Shown here piece by piece: positions 53,881-64,000 of a DNA stretch of 64,000 bases. The stretch lies in the NCBI GenBank assembly GCA_036321105.1, contig JAYEPQ010000001.1, forward strand, positions 13,331,725 through 13,395,724, written 5' to 3'. Source of the stretch: Dracaena cambodiana (lineage: Eukaryota > Streptophyta > Magnoliopsida > Asparagales > Asparagaceae). The notes beneath the pieces were generated by a model that worked only from the letters and a program-made list of their open reading frames with translations, was not told the origin of the DNA and ran no database searches. Every line of letters starts with the position of its first letter. The first letter of the stretch is position 1. The position numbers were made by a program, and so were the translations under genes.

Positions 53881-54270
53881 GATTACTGTAGGTGAGCCGC
53901 CAGCTCAGAAAATGTTACATGAGGTAGAGGCAAAATTATAATGATCCAAAAAAATTTCTTCAATTTTTTTTTAACAATTACTATTTCTACATCCTTAACT
54001 TCTTTCGGATTAAATTTTATAAATTTTGAAGTTTATTTATCTTTTCATCAAGTGCATACAAAATATTTTACTCATTGAAAACCGTTAATTTTGTGTTAAT
54101 TTGATGGAGGACCAAATTAAAACTAAAACCCAAGAAATTGGGTATGAGTGAACCGTAGGGGGTCAAGATTATAATCCAATTTTTTTTTTTAAAAAAAAGA
54201 TTATTAGAGATATTGAAAATGAACTGCAGCTCAGATAAATTGCGTGAGCTGTCAACTCATTTCCATTTTT
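53505..54270. repeat. two MITE-like copies in tandem, the first cut by element D
   Basis: 53940-54262 repeats 53510-53832 with about 70-75% identity by eye (ATGATCC, TTTCATCAAGTG, GGGGGTC(G/A)AGAT). The second copy starts near 53889 with GGTGAGCCGCCAGCTCA and ends near 54264 with the inverted form (TGAGCTGTCAACTCATT), so it has terminal inverted repeats. The first copy has the same right end (CACGTGAGGTGGCGGTTCATT-like) but its left end is missing exactly where the LTR of D stops. Non-coding. The family is not identified. Confidence 0.55.
53839..53876. repeat. TA microsatellite
   Basis: (TA)19 between the two MITE-like copies, preceded by a short CT run. Confidence 0.95.
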
Positions 54271-54734
54271 CTCTTATTTACTTATTCCATGCCCACTTCT
54301 TTATATTATAATTTGGTGAAACTAGTTATCTTTTCCGTTTATGAAATGCTTGTAAAGTTTGCTGCCTTGCATGGGTTGTTTTTAAGTGATTAATTATTGA
54401 ACATTAAAATTCACAAACAAGTTGAGGTTAAAAAAAAATTTAATTAAATCTTATAAAATAAATATGATGTCTTTAATTAAATATACCTAGTAAGTAGAAA
54501 CTACATCCTCTATACATCATTTAAGCTTGTTTGTTGGTTTCAAATTATCTTTTGATGTATGTATGTACATATTGTTTCTGTTCGGGCATAAAATTCAAAA
54601 CTATCATGCACCATAAAATTTTATTTTGCAAATTTAAGTTATTTTAGAACTTTGTATTACGATATCAAATGTTGAAGGGTTATAATTAGTAATTTATTTA
54701 AAATCATGGTCGACACAACCCAACTTCAAGTCTT
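54271..54734. other. AT-rich intergenic sequence, nothing recognised
   Basis: Very AT-rich, short frames only, and no similarity to other parts of the window. Confidence 0.5.
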
Positions 54735-54742
54735 GTCTAGTC
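54735..54742. repeat. target site duplication of the hAT element, left (GTCTAGTC)
   Basis: The 8-bp GTCTAGTC is repeated at 57849-57856. Eight bases is the hAT signature. Confidence 0.9.
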
Positions 54743-55202
54743 GTGACTAATGGGCCAGGCCTGGCCCGGCTCGGCCCGGGCCCGTGCCCGGCACGGAGGC
54801 CATGGGGCCGGCCCGCCTCGGCCTGCCGGCACGGCACGGCAGGCCCGTGCCGTGCCCGGGCCGAGGTGGGCCGGCCCGGTTTTTTTAAAAAACAAAAAAA
54901 AAAAGGGGGGAAGTTATATCATATGATAAAAACAAATGTTATATTATATATAATCTCATTACATTTATATAATTACTCTATAAATCTCTTTAGAAATTAT
55001 ACAAAGCCCGAAGAGAGGGGAGAGGACCCTAGCCGCCACCCTCAACTTGTTCTTAATATATTTTCTAAGAGATTTATAAGTTAAAAATAAAAAAAAATTA
55101 AAAATACATGAATATCCTTACAAATTTAAATACTTTTAATCAATCTTCATTTTCTTCCGGTAAGCCTAAGATCTCTAGTACATCTTCTTCATTAGTCAAG
55201 CC

Positions 55203-57234
55203 TTATTCCCTGTCTTCTGCGTCGTACCAATCCTTCAAGCAGACACACATCTCCAATGTGTCCGACGCCATTGAGGTTCTCAAGTACGTGAGCACTCTAC
55301 CACCTGCGCTAAAAGCAGACTCCGATGCTACAATAGACACTGAAGGAGTTAGTAGATCACGGACCATGTTGGAAAGCACGGGATATGTTTTTTCCTGTGA
55401 TTTCCACCATGCCAAAATATCAAAGGATTCATACTTTTCAGGAGATGCGTTATCTTCATAGCTAGCTCTCTCTAAATAATAATGTAATTCATTAAAATAT
55501 GTACTACTTTGTCTTGGCTTTTTTCTGTTAAATAGAGATGATATTATTGGATTACGAATTTCCCTAGTAGATGGTTCTTTTGTAGTTTGTGTTGGCACAC
55601 CATACATATCTTCATAAGTTTTATACATAATATCTAAACATGTTTTAATATCATTAAGTAAATCCTTCACATTATTTTCATAAGACATATTTGTATAAAA
55701 TAAATCTATTAATATTTCAAGTCCATCTAACTTGCAACGGGGATCCATAACAGTTACAAAATATATTAAGTATGGAAAATCTTTAAAATATTTATTAAAT
55801 TTAATTTCCATAGGTCGAACAATACTTTCAAGTATAGAGTGGTTTCTACATTCATTAAAAACCGAAGTAATTTCGGTTAAATAATATAATGCAATGTGTG
55901 TAGTTGGGTAATAACTTCCTAACAGTACTCTAGATGCATCTTCAAATTTGCCTAAAAACTTAGAAATGTAATGCAACTGGTGCCATTCATTATTATCTAA
56001 ACTATACATTGGTGTCTTCATTTCATTAAAAGCATTTATTATATTTTTATACTGAATAGCTATGTTTAACATTTTATATGTAGAATTCCATCTTGTTCTA
56101 ACATCTATAGGTACAATTCTAGGTGATATTTTTATATTTTTACATATTTGTTTAAATATTTGTCTTATTGGCCCACTATCTTTAATAAAAAGTAATGTAT
56201 ACCTAAGATTCATTAGTGAATCATTTACTATTTTTAATCCATCTTGAACGCATAAGTTTAGTATGTGGCAAATACACCTAACGTGGAATAATTTTCCATC
56301 TAGAATTGGTTTTGTATAATTTTTAAGAATTCTAATTGCGGCCGTATTTTCAGAAACATTATCCAAAGAAATGGTAAATATTTTATTGTCTATTCCAAAA
56401 GCTGAAAATACATTTAGCATGGTTTGTGAAAATTTTGTGCATTGTGAGGAAATTCAAATACCCTAAACCCTATTATTCTTTTCTGTATACACCATTCTTG
56501 ATCTATATAGTGTGCCGTCATGCATAAATAATGAGTCATATTTCTAGCTTCCCAACTATCTGCAGTTATTGCAACTCTAAAAATTAAAAAGAAAAAATAG
56601 CTATTAAAGTGTCCCTCTGCTCTTTATATAGTTTGAACATATCAGATGTAGATGTTGAACGTGGGACTTTTTTAAATTCGTCAGTAAATGTTGATTTACA
56701 AAATCTTTCAAATTTGCGATTTTTCGAAAAAGTAAATGATTGTTCGTCATGTATTATAAATCTTGCTAAATTTTCTCTTGTTTTAATTGGATCATATTTA
56801 CGTATACCTAATGATCCACTTAATGTGCTTATTTGTGTTTGATGTGGTACATTTGATGGGTGATTTTTTTCTACGTGTCTTTTAAGATGACCCGTTCCGC
56901 TACCTACAGGAAACGAATAAATTTTATGACAATGTTTACACTTAGCTTTCCTAACATTGTTTTCTGTTATTTTTTCAAAATGTTTCCATATGTCTAATCT
57001 AACAGCCCTAGTAGATGCGGTAGTTTGTGTTTCGGGTATGGTTGCATTAATTGTTTCTTCCTGAGATACAAAAAATGGTACTTGAGGAGGTTGTTCTAAG
57101 GGTTGACATAGATTTTGATATTCTTCATCAGTTAAAAAGGGAGTAAAACAACCCGTGGCTTGAGAGCAAGAAGCGCCAGACGAGTGTCGATCCATTTTAA
57201 TAAAATCCCAAAAATAACTAATTAAAATTCTCAA
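55203..57234 (-). pseudogene. hAT transposase with BED zinc finger
   Basis: The first piece (56584-57234) begins near MDRHSSGASCSQATG and has a BED-type zinc finger, CKHCHKIYSF with H-x4-H in HLKRHVEKNH. It ends at SDMFKLYKEQRD, where a run of T shifts the frame near 56590. The next stretch (ITADSWEARN, YLCMTAHYIDQEW) reads in another frame, with a second shift near 56440. The long piece 55203-56420 contains FTISLDNVSENT with a catalytic Asp, FHVRCICHILNLCVQDGLK, VRTRWNSTYKML, and the C-terminal hAT dimerisation region (LAWWKSQEKTYPVLSNMVRD, SVSIVASESAFSAGGRVL). The enzyme cuts and pastes the element. Two frameshifts make this copy inactive, but damage is slight. Confidence 0.88.
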
Positions 57235-57537
57235 AAAAACTTTAAATTATAAATACCTAGTTAGAGAGATGAAGCTGGAAACCGAAATAATGATAAAAAC
57301 CTTGCTTCAATGAGAAAACTTGCTTGGATCTTCTTTGGGAGACTTGCTTGCTTGAGACTTCTTGATCACTTGATTGAAACTTGCTACTTTTTTTGCTTGA
57401 GACTTCTTGAGAAATAAAGATTTTAGGAGATTTTTTAGAATGAATTTAGTGTATAAGAATGATGAATGGTAATAGAAGAGATATTGAGCTATTTATAGAT
57501 GAAGAAAAAGTTTAATTTGTAAAAAATTTTACAAACC

Positions 57538-57628
57538 CCCCCAACGGCTATTTTGACCGTTGGGGGAGAAATCTGCAATTTGTTTTTGTAAGAAACCCCC
57601 CAACGGCTATAAAAATAGCCGTTGGGGG
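57538..57628. repeat. subterminal hairpins of the hAT element
   Basis: A perfect hairpin has arms CCCCCAACGGCTAT (57597-57610) and ATAGCCGTTGGGGG (57615-57628) with an AAAA loop. A second, shorter one has arms 57538-57547 and 57557-57566 built on the same CCCCCAACGG. A third half-copy (CACCCCAACGG) follows a run of about 19 C near 57655-57673. They lie upstream of the transposase start on the minus strand. Confidence 0.85.
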
Positions 57629-57848
57629 ATTATTTGCCAAAAAAAAAATGTAAACCCCCCCCCCCCCCCCCCAAACACCCCAACGGTCATTTTTAAAAAA
57701 AAAAAAAATATTATTTGGGCGTGCCGGCCCGTGCCTGGCACGCCGGGCCTAGGCGTGCCGCCGGGCCTAGGCGTGCCGCCGGCACGCCCGGCCTCGGCCC
57801 GGGCCGGGCCGTGCCGGGCCCGTTGGGCACGCCCGGCCCGTTAGTCAG

Positions 57849-57856
57849 GTCTAGTC
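57849..57856. repeat. target site duplication of the hAT element, right (GTCTAGTC)
   Basis: Direct repeat of 54735-54742. Confidence 0.9.
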
Positions 57857-58761
57857 TTGTCCACTCTAATCCTAATATAAATATAATTCTCATCAGAATT
57901 TTGAAGTACATAGGGAAATTCGAAAAGATTTGAAAAAGAGGAGAGAGAAGAGAGAGACGAGAAAGGGCAAATTGGAAATATTAGGGGTGTACCTAGTAAA
58001 AACTTTTGTTTTTAAATTTTAATATACAAGCATTCTTAGAAATTGGACCTACTTTGGAAAAAAAAAAACGGGGGCTCATTTAGAATTTCAACTCAAAAAA
58101 GGCATCAAATAGAAATGATAGGACATGACTTTGCCATATATTTACTTAACCCCAGTAAAGATAGATATATTTGTTTTCCAAGTAGTAATAGATAGGTTTT
58201 TGTAATCCTAGTTGCTCCGGACCAAGCCAAGCCAACCCTAAACTTGACTAGACCAACTTCCGCCCAATCTGAGCTTAACCTACACTAGCTTGGTTTGGTA
58301 ATTATATTTTTTATTAATTAAAAATTAACGACCAAGATGAATATCCCGAGAAAACAAATAGAAGAGAGATTATTAAAAATAAATCAACGGGCAAGATAAT
58401 TTTGATATGAAAAAACATAGCAAAGTGAATAAAACAATTATAAGATGAGTTTTGTAGGAAAACAAATAGAAAGGGACAACGTTAAAAGAAAATCCGATAG
58501 TCGAGAAAACAAATAAGATAGTATTAAAAAAAATGGGATAGGACACGGCCCTCCAATTATTTACTGGGATTTCTAGACGTGCCCCATGTTTTTCTTAGTG
58601 AGCCCTAATTTCTTAGCGAGCCGCATGAGAATTTAAAATATGAGTATTTTTTCTTAGTGAGTTACATTTTTTTCTTCTCTTTTTCAGGAATTAATCTACC
58701 ATATATTCCAATAAGAATAACTAATTATTAACCTTCCAGGAAAGGTCATTATGAAAAAGTG
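57857..58761. other. intergenic sequence, nothing recognised
   Basis: AT-rich, with GAGAGAAGAGAG runs near 57940-57965 and loosely repeated GAAAACAAATAGAA words near 58350-58500. No ORF or element ends found. Confidence 0.5.
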
Positions 58762-59434
58762 ATGGGGCGATAAAATGGGATTAGTTTGAATAAATTACTG
58801 GTAATATTAGTAGCTAGCAACCACCACAAGATACAATAATGATCAAATCAATAAACAATGCAAATACACGAGATTTACGTAAAAAACCTTGTGGGAAAAA
58901 AAAAACCATGGATGACACTTGTCTTCTTCCACTATATGAAAATAATGAGATATATAATTTTATCCTCTCTAGATAATACTATAAGATTACAACATCAAAA
59001 GATCTATTCTTGGCTAAATAAGCATCACATTCAAGGTGGATTTTGATAAATACATTAGAGTAAAAGAATGGATCACATTTTATACAGAGACTAAAAATAT
59101 GATCTAAACTGTTGAATATATAGATCTCGCTGTCGGAATTTGCTCCTAAAATTTGAGCTAAATCGGACCACCGATCACTACCCAATCAACTAACAAATAA
59201 TAACCTCTTCTCCTTCTCTCAACCTCTGTTCTCTGTTTTTTTTTTTCCTGCCTTTTTTGTTTTAACATGCTAGTAAACTGAATTTCCATCTATACTTTCA
59301 ATCTAATCCCTAAGATAAGGTAATATTCCTCCATAGAGTAGGGAAAGGGTAGGAGTAGGTTATTTGAAATAAATTATCCAAATCATAAAGATTTGGTTAA
59401 CAAAGATGGTTGCCTCTTCACGAGGCAGGCACAC
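58762..59434 (-). repeat. 3' LTR of the copia element
   Basis: Begins TGATGGGGCG and matches 63434-64000 over its length (ATAATATTAGTAGCTA, TTGTCTTCTTCCACTATATGA, CTCTCTAGATAATACTA). The inner end is placed near 59434, where CACA is followed on the minus strand by the polypurine tract GGAGGGGGAGA (59443-59454). Confidence 0.8.
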
Positions 59435-59442
59435 CTAAAAAT

Positions 59443-59454
59443 CTCCCCCTCCAA
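59443..59454 (-). other. polypurine tract of the copia element
   Basis: Minus strand TTGGAGGGGGAGAT, just upstream of the 3' LTR. Confidence 0.6.
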
Positions 59455-59479
59455 GCTCATGAAGAGGGTTCTGCTAACC

Positions 59480-60840
59480 CTATTGATTGTCTGCAAATAT
59501 TTAGTTTCTCTTTAGGCAATGTTTTAGTCATTATATCCTATCCATTCTTATCGGTATGGATCTTCATTGGATGTAATAACTTTATCTTCAACACATCACG
59601 AATCCAATAATATCTAACATAAATATGCTTAGATTTCGAATGAAGTCTTAAATTCTTACTGACATTGATGACATTCTATCACAATAGACAATATACTTCT
59701 CTTATTTCAAGCCCATCTCCTTCAGAAATCTTTTTAACAACAAAGTTTTCTTGCAAGGTTCAACTGCTACAATGTACTCTGCCTTTGTGGTAGATAAAGG
59801 AACACATCTCTGCAATTTGGATTGCCATGACACTGCTCTCCCTGCAAAAGTCATTATATAGCAGAGGTAGATTTTTTGGATTTAATATCACTGGCCATAT
59901 TTTGCATCTGTGTTGCAACTTAGGTTTACCATTGCCATAATACAAACACAAACTTGAAGAACCTCTGAGATACCTGAATATCTACTTCACTATGACCCAC
60001 TCAATATTCTTTATGCGGATTAGAGAGAAACCGACTGACACCACCAACAGCATGAGTAATATTTGGCCTTGTGCATACAATAGCATATATCAAACTACCA
60101 ACTGCATATGGTAAGATACATTCTTCATTTTTTCTTTTGTTTTTTACTTCTAGGACATTACTTGAACTAAGTCCTGCTAACTGTTTTTGCCATACTCATA
60201 TCAAAACTTTTCCAAACCTTTTCACTATACTTTATTTTGACAACCACAGTCTTCTTTTCTGTCTGTCACAAAAAACTTTCATATCAAGAATTTATTAGGC
60301 CAGTCCTTCGTCTTTCATTGCAAAAGACTTGCTAAACTCTCTCTTTAACATTTCAATTTTACTAGCATTATAACCAACAATCAATATATCATCAACATAA
60401 AACAAGAGGATAATAAATTTGTTATTAGAAAATTTCATAATGAACACACAATGGATAGAATTGGTTCTATTATAATCATGATTCAGTATGAAGGAGTCAA
60501 ATTTCTTGTACTACTATCTTGGTGCCTGCTTGAGACCATAAAAACTCTTCTTCAATTTGCATACAAAGTTTTCTTTACTATTTTCTTTGAACTCTTCTGG
60601 TTGTTCTACATATATCTCTTCTTCCAAATCACCATGGAGGAGTATCATCTTCACGTCAAGTTGTTCAATCTCTATATTCGAACTAGCAATTAAGTTAAGA
60701 ACAACTCTAATAGAAGATATCTTTACAACAGAAGAGAATATCTCGTCAGAATCTATACCTTTCTTCTGACCAAGTTCTCTCACAACCTGCCTTGCTTTGT
60801 ACCTTGGTTGTGAGCTATTCTCCTGAGCTTTCAGTCTATG
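59480..60840 (-). pseudogene. reverse transcriptase and RNase H, copia element
   Basis: The best piece (60514-60783) is the RT fingers/palm: VVLNLIASSNIEIEQLDVK, MILLHGDLEEEIYVEQPEEF and KLKKSFYGLKQAPR. The catalytic YVDDILIVGYN follows near 60370-60400 in another frame. RNase H is recognised near 59740-59820 from PLSTTKAEYIVAVEPCKKT. Many stops and frame changes. It copies element RNA to DNA in the intact family. Confidence 0.85.
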
Positions 60841-62160
60841 GACTCACTTGTTTATTTAATAATTTCTTATCTTTCAATAGTTTTACCAAATCATAAATTT
60901 GATTCTCTCGCAAAGATTTCATTTCATCTTGCATAGCTGAAAGTTGTTCTTCCTTCTTTTCATGAGACATAGCCTTATAGTAGTCTTCTGGCTTTCCCTC
61001 GTCGGTATCAATAAATACTCATTGGGAGGATATCTCATAGTAGCTCTGTGCTCTCTACCTAATCTTCTTAGCTAAAGCTCTGCTGGTGATACTCGCGGTG
61101 CATATTGTACCTGCTCTTTTGGTTGCATTTCACCTACAGAAATACCAATCTGTTCTAGATCTTGAAGACCATCATCTAAAATTGGTGAAGGAATTAGATC
61201 CAAATTAACTGGAGTATCAATTGAGAATGTAGACTTCTCAGTTTTCTTAATACCACCAACTGTCTGATTTTCGAAAAAGATTACATCTCTACTTTGGATA
61301 ACTTTTCTGTTATCTGGAGCCCACAATACGTATCCAAACTTTTCATGTGCATAATCCAAGAAAAACACTATTATTTTACTATCAAACTTGGACCTCTCAT
61401 CTCTAGGAACATGAAGAAATGCTCTGCAACCGAACACCCTTATATACCTGAAGAAACATCTTTCCCTATCTAAACTCGGTCTAGAATGTCACCATCCAAA
61501 GGAAGTGAAGGGAGAAGATTGATTAAATCAACTGCAGTTCTTATCACCTTGCCCCAAAAAAATTTTGGTAACTTGCCATGAGACAATATACATCTGATCA
61601 TTTCTACAATCATTATGTTCATCCTTTCTATAATGTCACTCTGTTAAGAAGTCTTTGGAACTGTCTTCTCAAGCTTGATACCATGCATACAACAATATTT
61701 TCAAATGACCATCTGTACTCACCACTATTGTCGACCTTATACATTTCAACTGTCTTGACATTTTTCATTCAACTTTGGTATGAAAATACTTAAAAACATC
61801 TAGAAGTTTGTTTTTAAATTTCAAAGAAAAGTCCAAATTTTCTAGCATGGTAATCAATAAATGTAACAAAATAAAGTGCACCACCTAAAATTCTATCATT
61901 CATACCGCATACTTCAATACGGATCAAATTAAAAATATTATTCATTCTAAATGGAGGAAAATTATGAAATGCATGTCTATGTGCCTTTCCATGTAAACAG
62001 TGTGAACAAGACTTTAGAGTCATACATTTACATCTAGAAGGGCATCTTCTTAGTGAGAATTGTGAGCCCTTTTTTGCGCATGTGATCAAGCCTCTTATAC
62101 AAAACTTTAATAGAGTCCAACTGAACTGCATTCGGCTTTCCTTTATCAAAATTTGCTTGA
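60841..62160 (-). pseudogene. integrase, copia element
   Basis: 61814-62149 includes the end of the zinc finger and the core (CSHCLHGKAHRHAF, then GGALYFVTFIDYHARKFGLF) with the first catalytic Asp. 61440-61800 continues the core in broken frames. 61072-61437 holds the C-terminal part (MFGCRAFLHVPRDERSKFDS, GYVLWAPDNRKVIQSRDVIF) typical of copia integrases, followed by a variable linker to RT. Confidence 0.82.
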
Positions 62161-62530
62161 ATCACATGCAATAAGTCTGACTTCTTTCCTCTCGCTGTCA
62201 TGAGAGAACCATTAATGAGCTTCTATTTACCTTTACCAAATTGATTACTGAAACCTTCACCATCAAGCTTGCCAGTGGAGATCAAATTCAGCCGAATATC
62301 ATGAATATGTCTGACGTCATTAAGAACTAACATGTACCTAGTACTGGTTTCCAAACAAATATCTCCCATGCCTATAATCTTGGATGTACCATTATATCCT
62401 ATACTTATATAGCCAAAGTCACTACTAATACAAGATGTGAAGAAATCTATACGAGAAGCAATATGGTATGAAGCACCTGAATCAATAACCCAACTATTAT
62501 TCTAGCATTAAATATTAACACAAGCCTCAT
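62161..62530 (-). pseudogene. aspartic protease and pre-integrase segment, copia element
   Basis: Near 62440-62505 the minus strand reads SWVIDSGASYHIASRIDFF, with the copia protease motif D-S-G. The following VLNDVRHIHDIRLNLISTG belongs to the GAG-pre-integrase segment. Frames are broken before integrase. Confidence 0.78.
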
Positions 62531-63418
62531 CAGACACAATAATATATTAATATCAGCTGCAACTGCAGTAGTCTCTTTCTATTCCTGCTTCTTTTCTTCA
62601 CCATTGTTATTTTCTACTCCCATTTGAACTGTCTACATTAACTTCTGACATGTCCAAATTTCTTGCAATGATAACATTGCTTATCTTTTTTGGACTATAA
62701 TTTTCCTCTAGATTTATCTATGTTGAAATTAGGACGGAAGTCATAGCTCAAGTTTCTTTCCTATCTGTTTTTCCTCTCCAAAGCAAGTGCATCACCATCA
62801 GAAGAAGTTATACCTGATTTTTTTTTTTCTGGTTTCTTCATTCAACAGACTATCTTTGATCATATCCAAGGTTAAACTGCCCATTCGATGCTGAATTACC
62901 TAGTGGCACAACTAAAGTGTCCCAACTGTCAGGCAAAGAACTGAGCAATAGTAATGCTTGGAGTTCATCATCAAGAATCATCTTAATAGTAATTAATTAG
63001 TTTACCAAGCCTTGAAAATCACGAAGATGTATAACATTCTTTCTATCTTAGTATTTTAGATTTACAAGATTGCTAATTAAGGAAGTTTTATTCTATGTAG
63101 TTTACCTTCCATACATAGATTCTAATTTCTTCCACAAGATATCGGTTTTGGATTCCTGGGAGACATGGTAGAATATATTCTAATCAACACACTGTCTGTT
63201 ATAAGTAATAGTTTTTCTATGCATCAAATCCTACTCTTTATTAATTTTGTTAGCTAGCTTATCATCATCACCTGTAACGGATTCATGCAAACCTTTGCAA
63301 TACAGAATATCTTCTATTCTAGGTTTTTGAATTGAATAATTTAAGGAATTTAATTTTATCATGGCGGCTCCCATTTCTTCCGTTTAATCCATTTTAAAAA
63401 TTTTAACCAAGAAATTAA
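62531..63418 (-). pseudogene. gag: gag, copia element
   Basis: The frame is heavily broken. Near 62640-62690 there is a zinc-knuckle-like CYHCKKFGHVR; upstream, ESKTDILWKKLESMYG-like and KLNSLNYSIQKPRIEDILYC words (63100-63370) match copia gag. The start should lie near 63360-63390. Confidence 0.65.
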
Positions 63419-63431
63419 GGCTCTGATACCA
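63419..63431 (-). other. primer binding site (initiator tRNA-Met), copia element
   Basis: Minus strand TGGTATCAGAGCC, two bases inside the 5' LTR. This is the standard plant Ty1/copia primer site. Confidence 0.92.
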
Positions 63432-63433
63432 AT

Positions 63434-64000
63434 TGATGGGGGTTATATAATGGGATTAGCTCGAATAAATCACCGATAATATTAGTAGCTACAACAGCCA
63501 CAAGATGTAATAATGGTCAAATCAATAAACAATGCAAACAAATGGAATTTATGTGGAAAACCCTTGTGAAAAAAACCACACATGGAACTTGTCTTCTTCC
63601 ACTATATGAGAACAATGGGATATACAATTTTACCCTCTCTAGATAATACTAGAGGATCACAAGATCAAAAGATCTATTCTTACCTAAATAAGCATCACAT
63701 TTGAGTGGATTTTAAGAAAAACAAGAGAGTAAAAGGATAGATTACACTTTATACAGAGACCGAAAATATGATCCAAACTGTTGGATGCACTAATCTCACT
63801 GAAGGGAATCTGCTCTTGAAATTTGAGCCAAATTAGACTATCGATGACTACCGATCAACAAACAAACAATGGTCACTTCTCCTTCTCTCAACCTCTACTC
63901 TTTGTTTTTTTCTTCTCCCTTTTTTATAACGTGCTAGTAAACTAAATTTCAATTTACACTTTCAATCCAATTCTCAAGATAAAGTGATATCCCTCTCTAG
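63434..64000 (-). repeat. 5' LTR of the copia element, incomplete at the window end
   Basis: TGATGGGGGTT onward, matching the 3' LTR; about the last 100 bp on the right are outside the window. Confidence 0.85.

Larger units (their letters stand above)
54743..57848 (-). mobile_element. hAT DNA transposon (3.1 kb)
   Basis: Flanked by GTCTAGTC on both sides. The ends are imperfect inverted repeats (GTGACTAATGGGCC on the left; CTGACTAACGGGCC when the right end is read inward), followed by about 120 bp of almost pure G/C made of GCCCGG, GGCCCGTGCC and GCACGGC words. The interior is AT-rich and codes for a broken transposase on the minus strand. GC-rich subterminal repeats are likely transposase binding sites, by analogy with other hAT elements. 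Confidence 0.9.
58762..64000 (-). mobile_element. Ty1/copia retrotransposon, decayed, 5' LTR cut by the window end
   Basis: The left LTR (3' LTR) starts at 58762 and the right LTR (5' LTR) at 63434; both begin TGATGGGG on the + strand. Between them, on the minus strand 5' to 3', are an initiator-Met primer site, gag, protease, integrase, RT and RNase H. Protease and integrase before RT is the copia order. All frames carry many stops. The right target flank lies outside the window; the left flank is AAAAG (58757-58761). Confidence 0.88.

Noticed and set aside
54743..55084. Plus-strand frame starting in the GC-rich end of the hAT element (and similar frames at 57560-57933)
   Set aside because: Open only because of GC-rich terminal repeats; composition is Arg/Pro/Gly repetition without a domain.

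Overview
This window is plant nuclear DNA made almost entirely of nested transposable elements. I see no single-copy host gene, rRNA, tRNA or CRISPR array. The evidence for a flowering plant is a set of plant-type elements: Tat-lineage Ty3/gypsy retrotransposons carrying a second, archaeal-type RNase H; an Athila-like element primed by a tRNA-Asp-like site; a Ty1/copia element with the initiator-Met primer site; and a hAT transposon. The species cannot be told from the sequence. Dense nesting, many broken frames and frequent CAG-to-TAG or CGA-to-TGA type stops suggest old, methylated heterochromatin.

Layout. (1) 1-3725 is the upstream part of Tat element A (+ strand: gag, protease, start of RT). 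It is split inside RT by (2) a complete related Tat element B, 3726-20486, on the minus strand, with 775-bp LTRs and a 5-bp target duplication (AGAAG). (3) Element A resumes at 20487 (rest of RT, RNase H, second RNase H, integrase, a 151-bp tandem array, an antisense gene) and stops abruptly near 29860. (4) 29860-35032 is Tat element C (minus strand), reduced to a truncated 3' LTR, gag remnants, a leader ORF and an intact 5' LTR. (5) 35033-53504 is a fourth, more diverged Tat element D (+ strand). It is interrupted by a complete Athila-like element with gag and protease but no RT (38991-46519, target duplication GGATT) and by a solo LTR of the same family in the other orientation (49291-50465, target duplication GTTCC). 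(6) 53505-54270 holds two MITE-like copies and a TA microsatellite. (7) 54743-57848 is a hAT element with an 8-bp target duplication. (8) 58762-64000 is a decayed Ty1/copia element on the minus strand, whose 5' LTR runs off the window.

The most interesting content is in A and B. Both carry, between the 3' tandem array and the 3' LTR, a gene of about 4.6 kb on the strand opposite to gag-pol. It has the same three-exon structure in both copies (both introns phase 1, GT-AG), a plant-mobile-domain-like region, a Pro/Ser/Thr-rich segment and a C-terminal coiled coil, plus its own TATA-like element 145-153 bp before the ATG. B also has a second, shrunken copy of the same gene next to its 3' LTR. 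Because these introns lie antisense to the genomic RNA, splicing of that RNA cannot remove them during retrotransposition, which explains how a spliced gene can persist in a retroelement. B and C also share a leader ORF that begins inside the LTR, reads across the primer binding site, and in B contains 42-residue tandem repeats. A short GC-rich word (ACGCGRRGCTA), often arranged as a palindrome, is scattered through LTRs, leader, antisense-gene promoter and intron.

All coordinates and alignments were made by eye. Element ends supported by target duplications are firm; ends given as 'near' are approximate.
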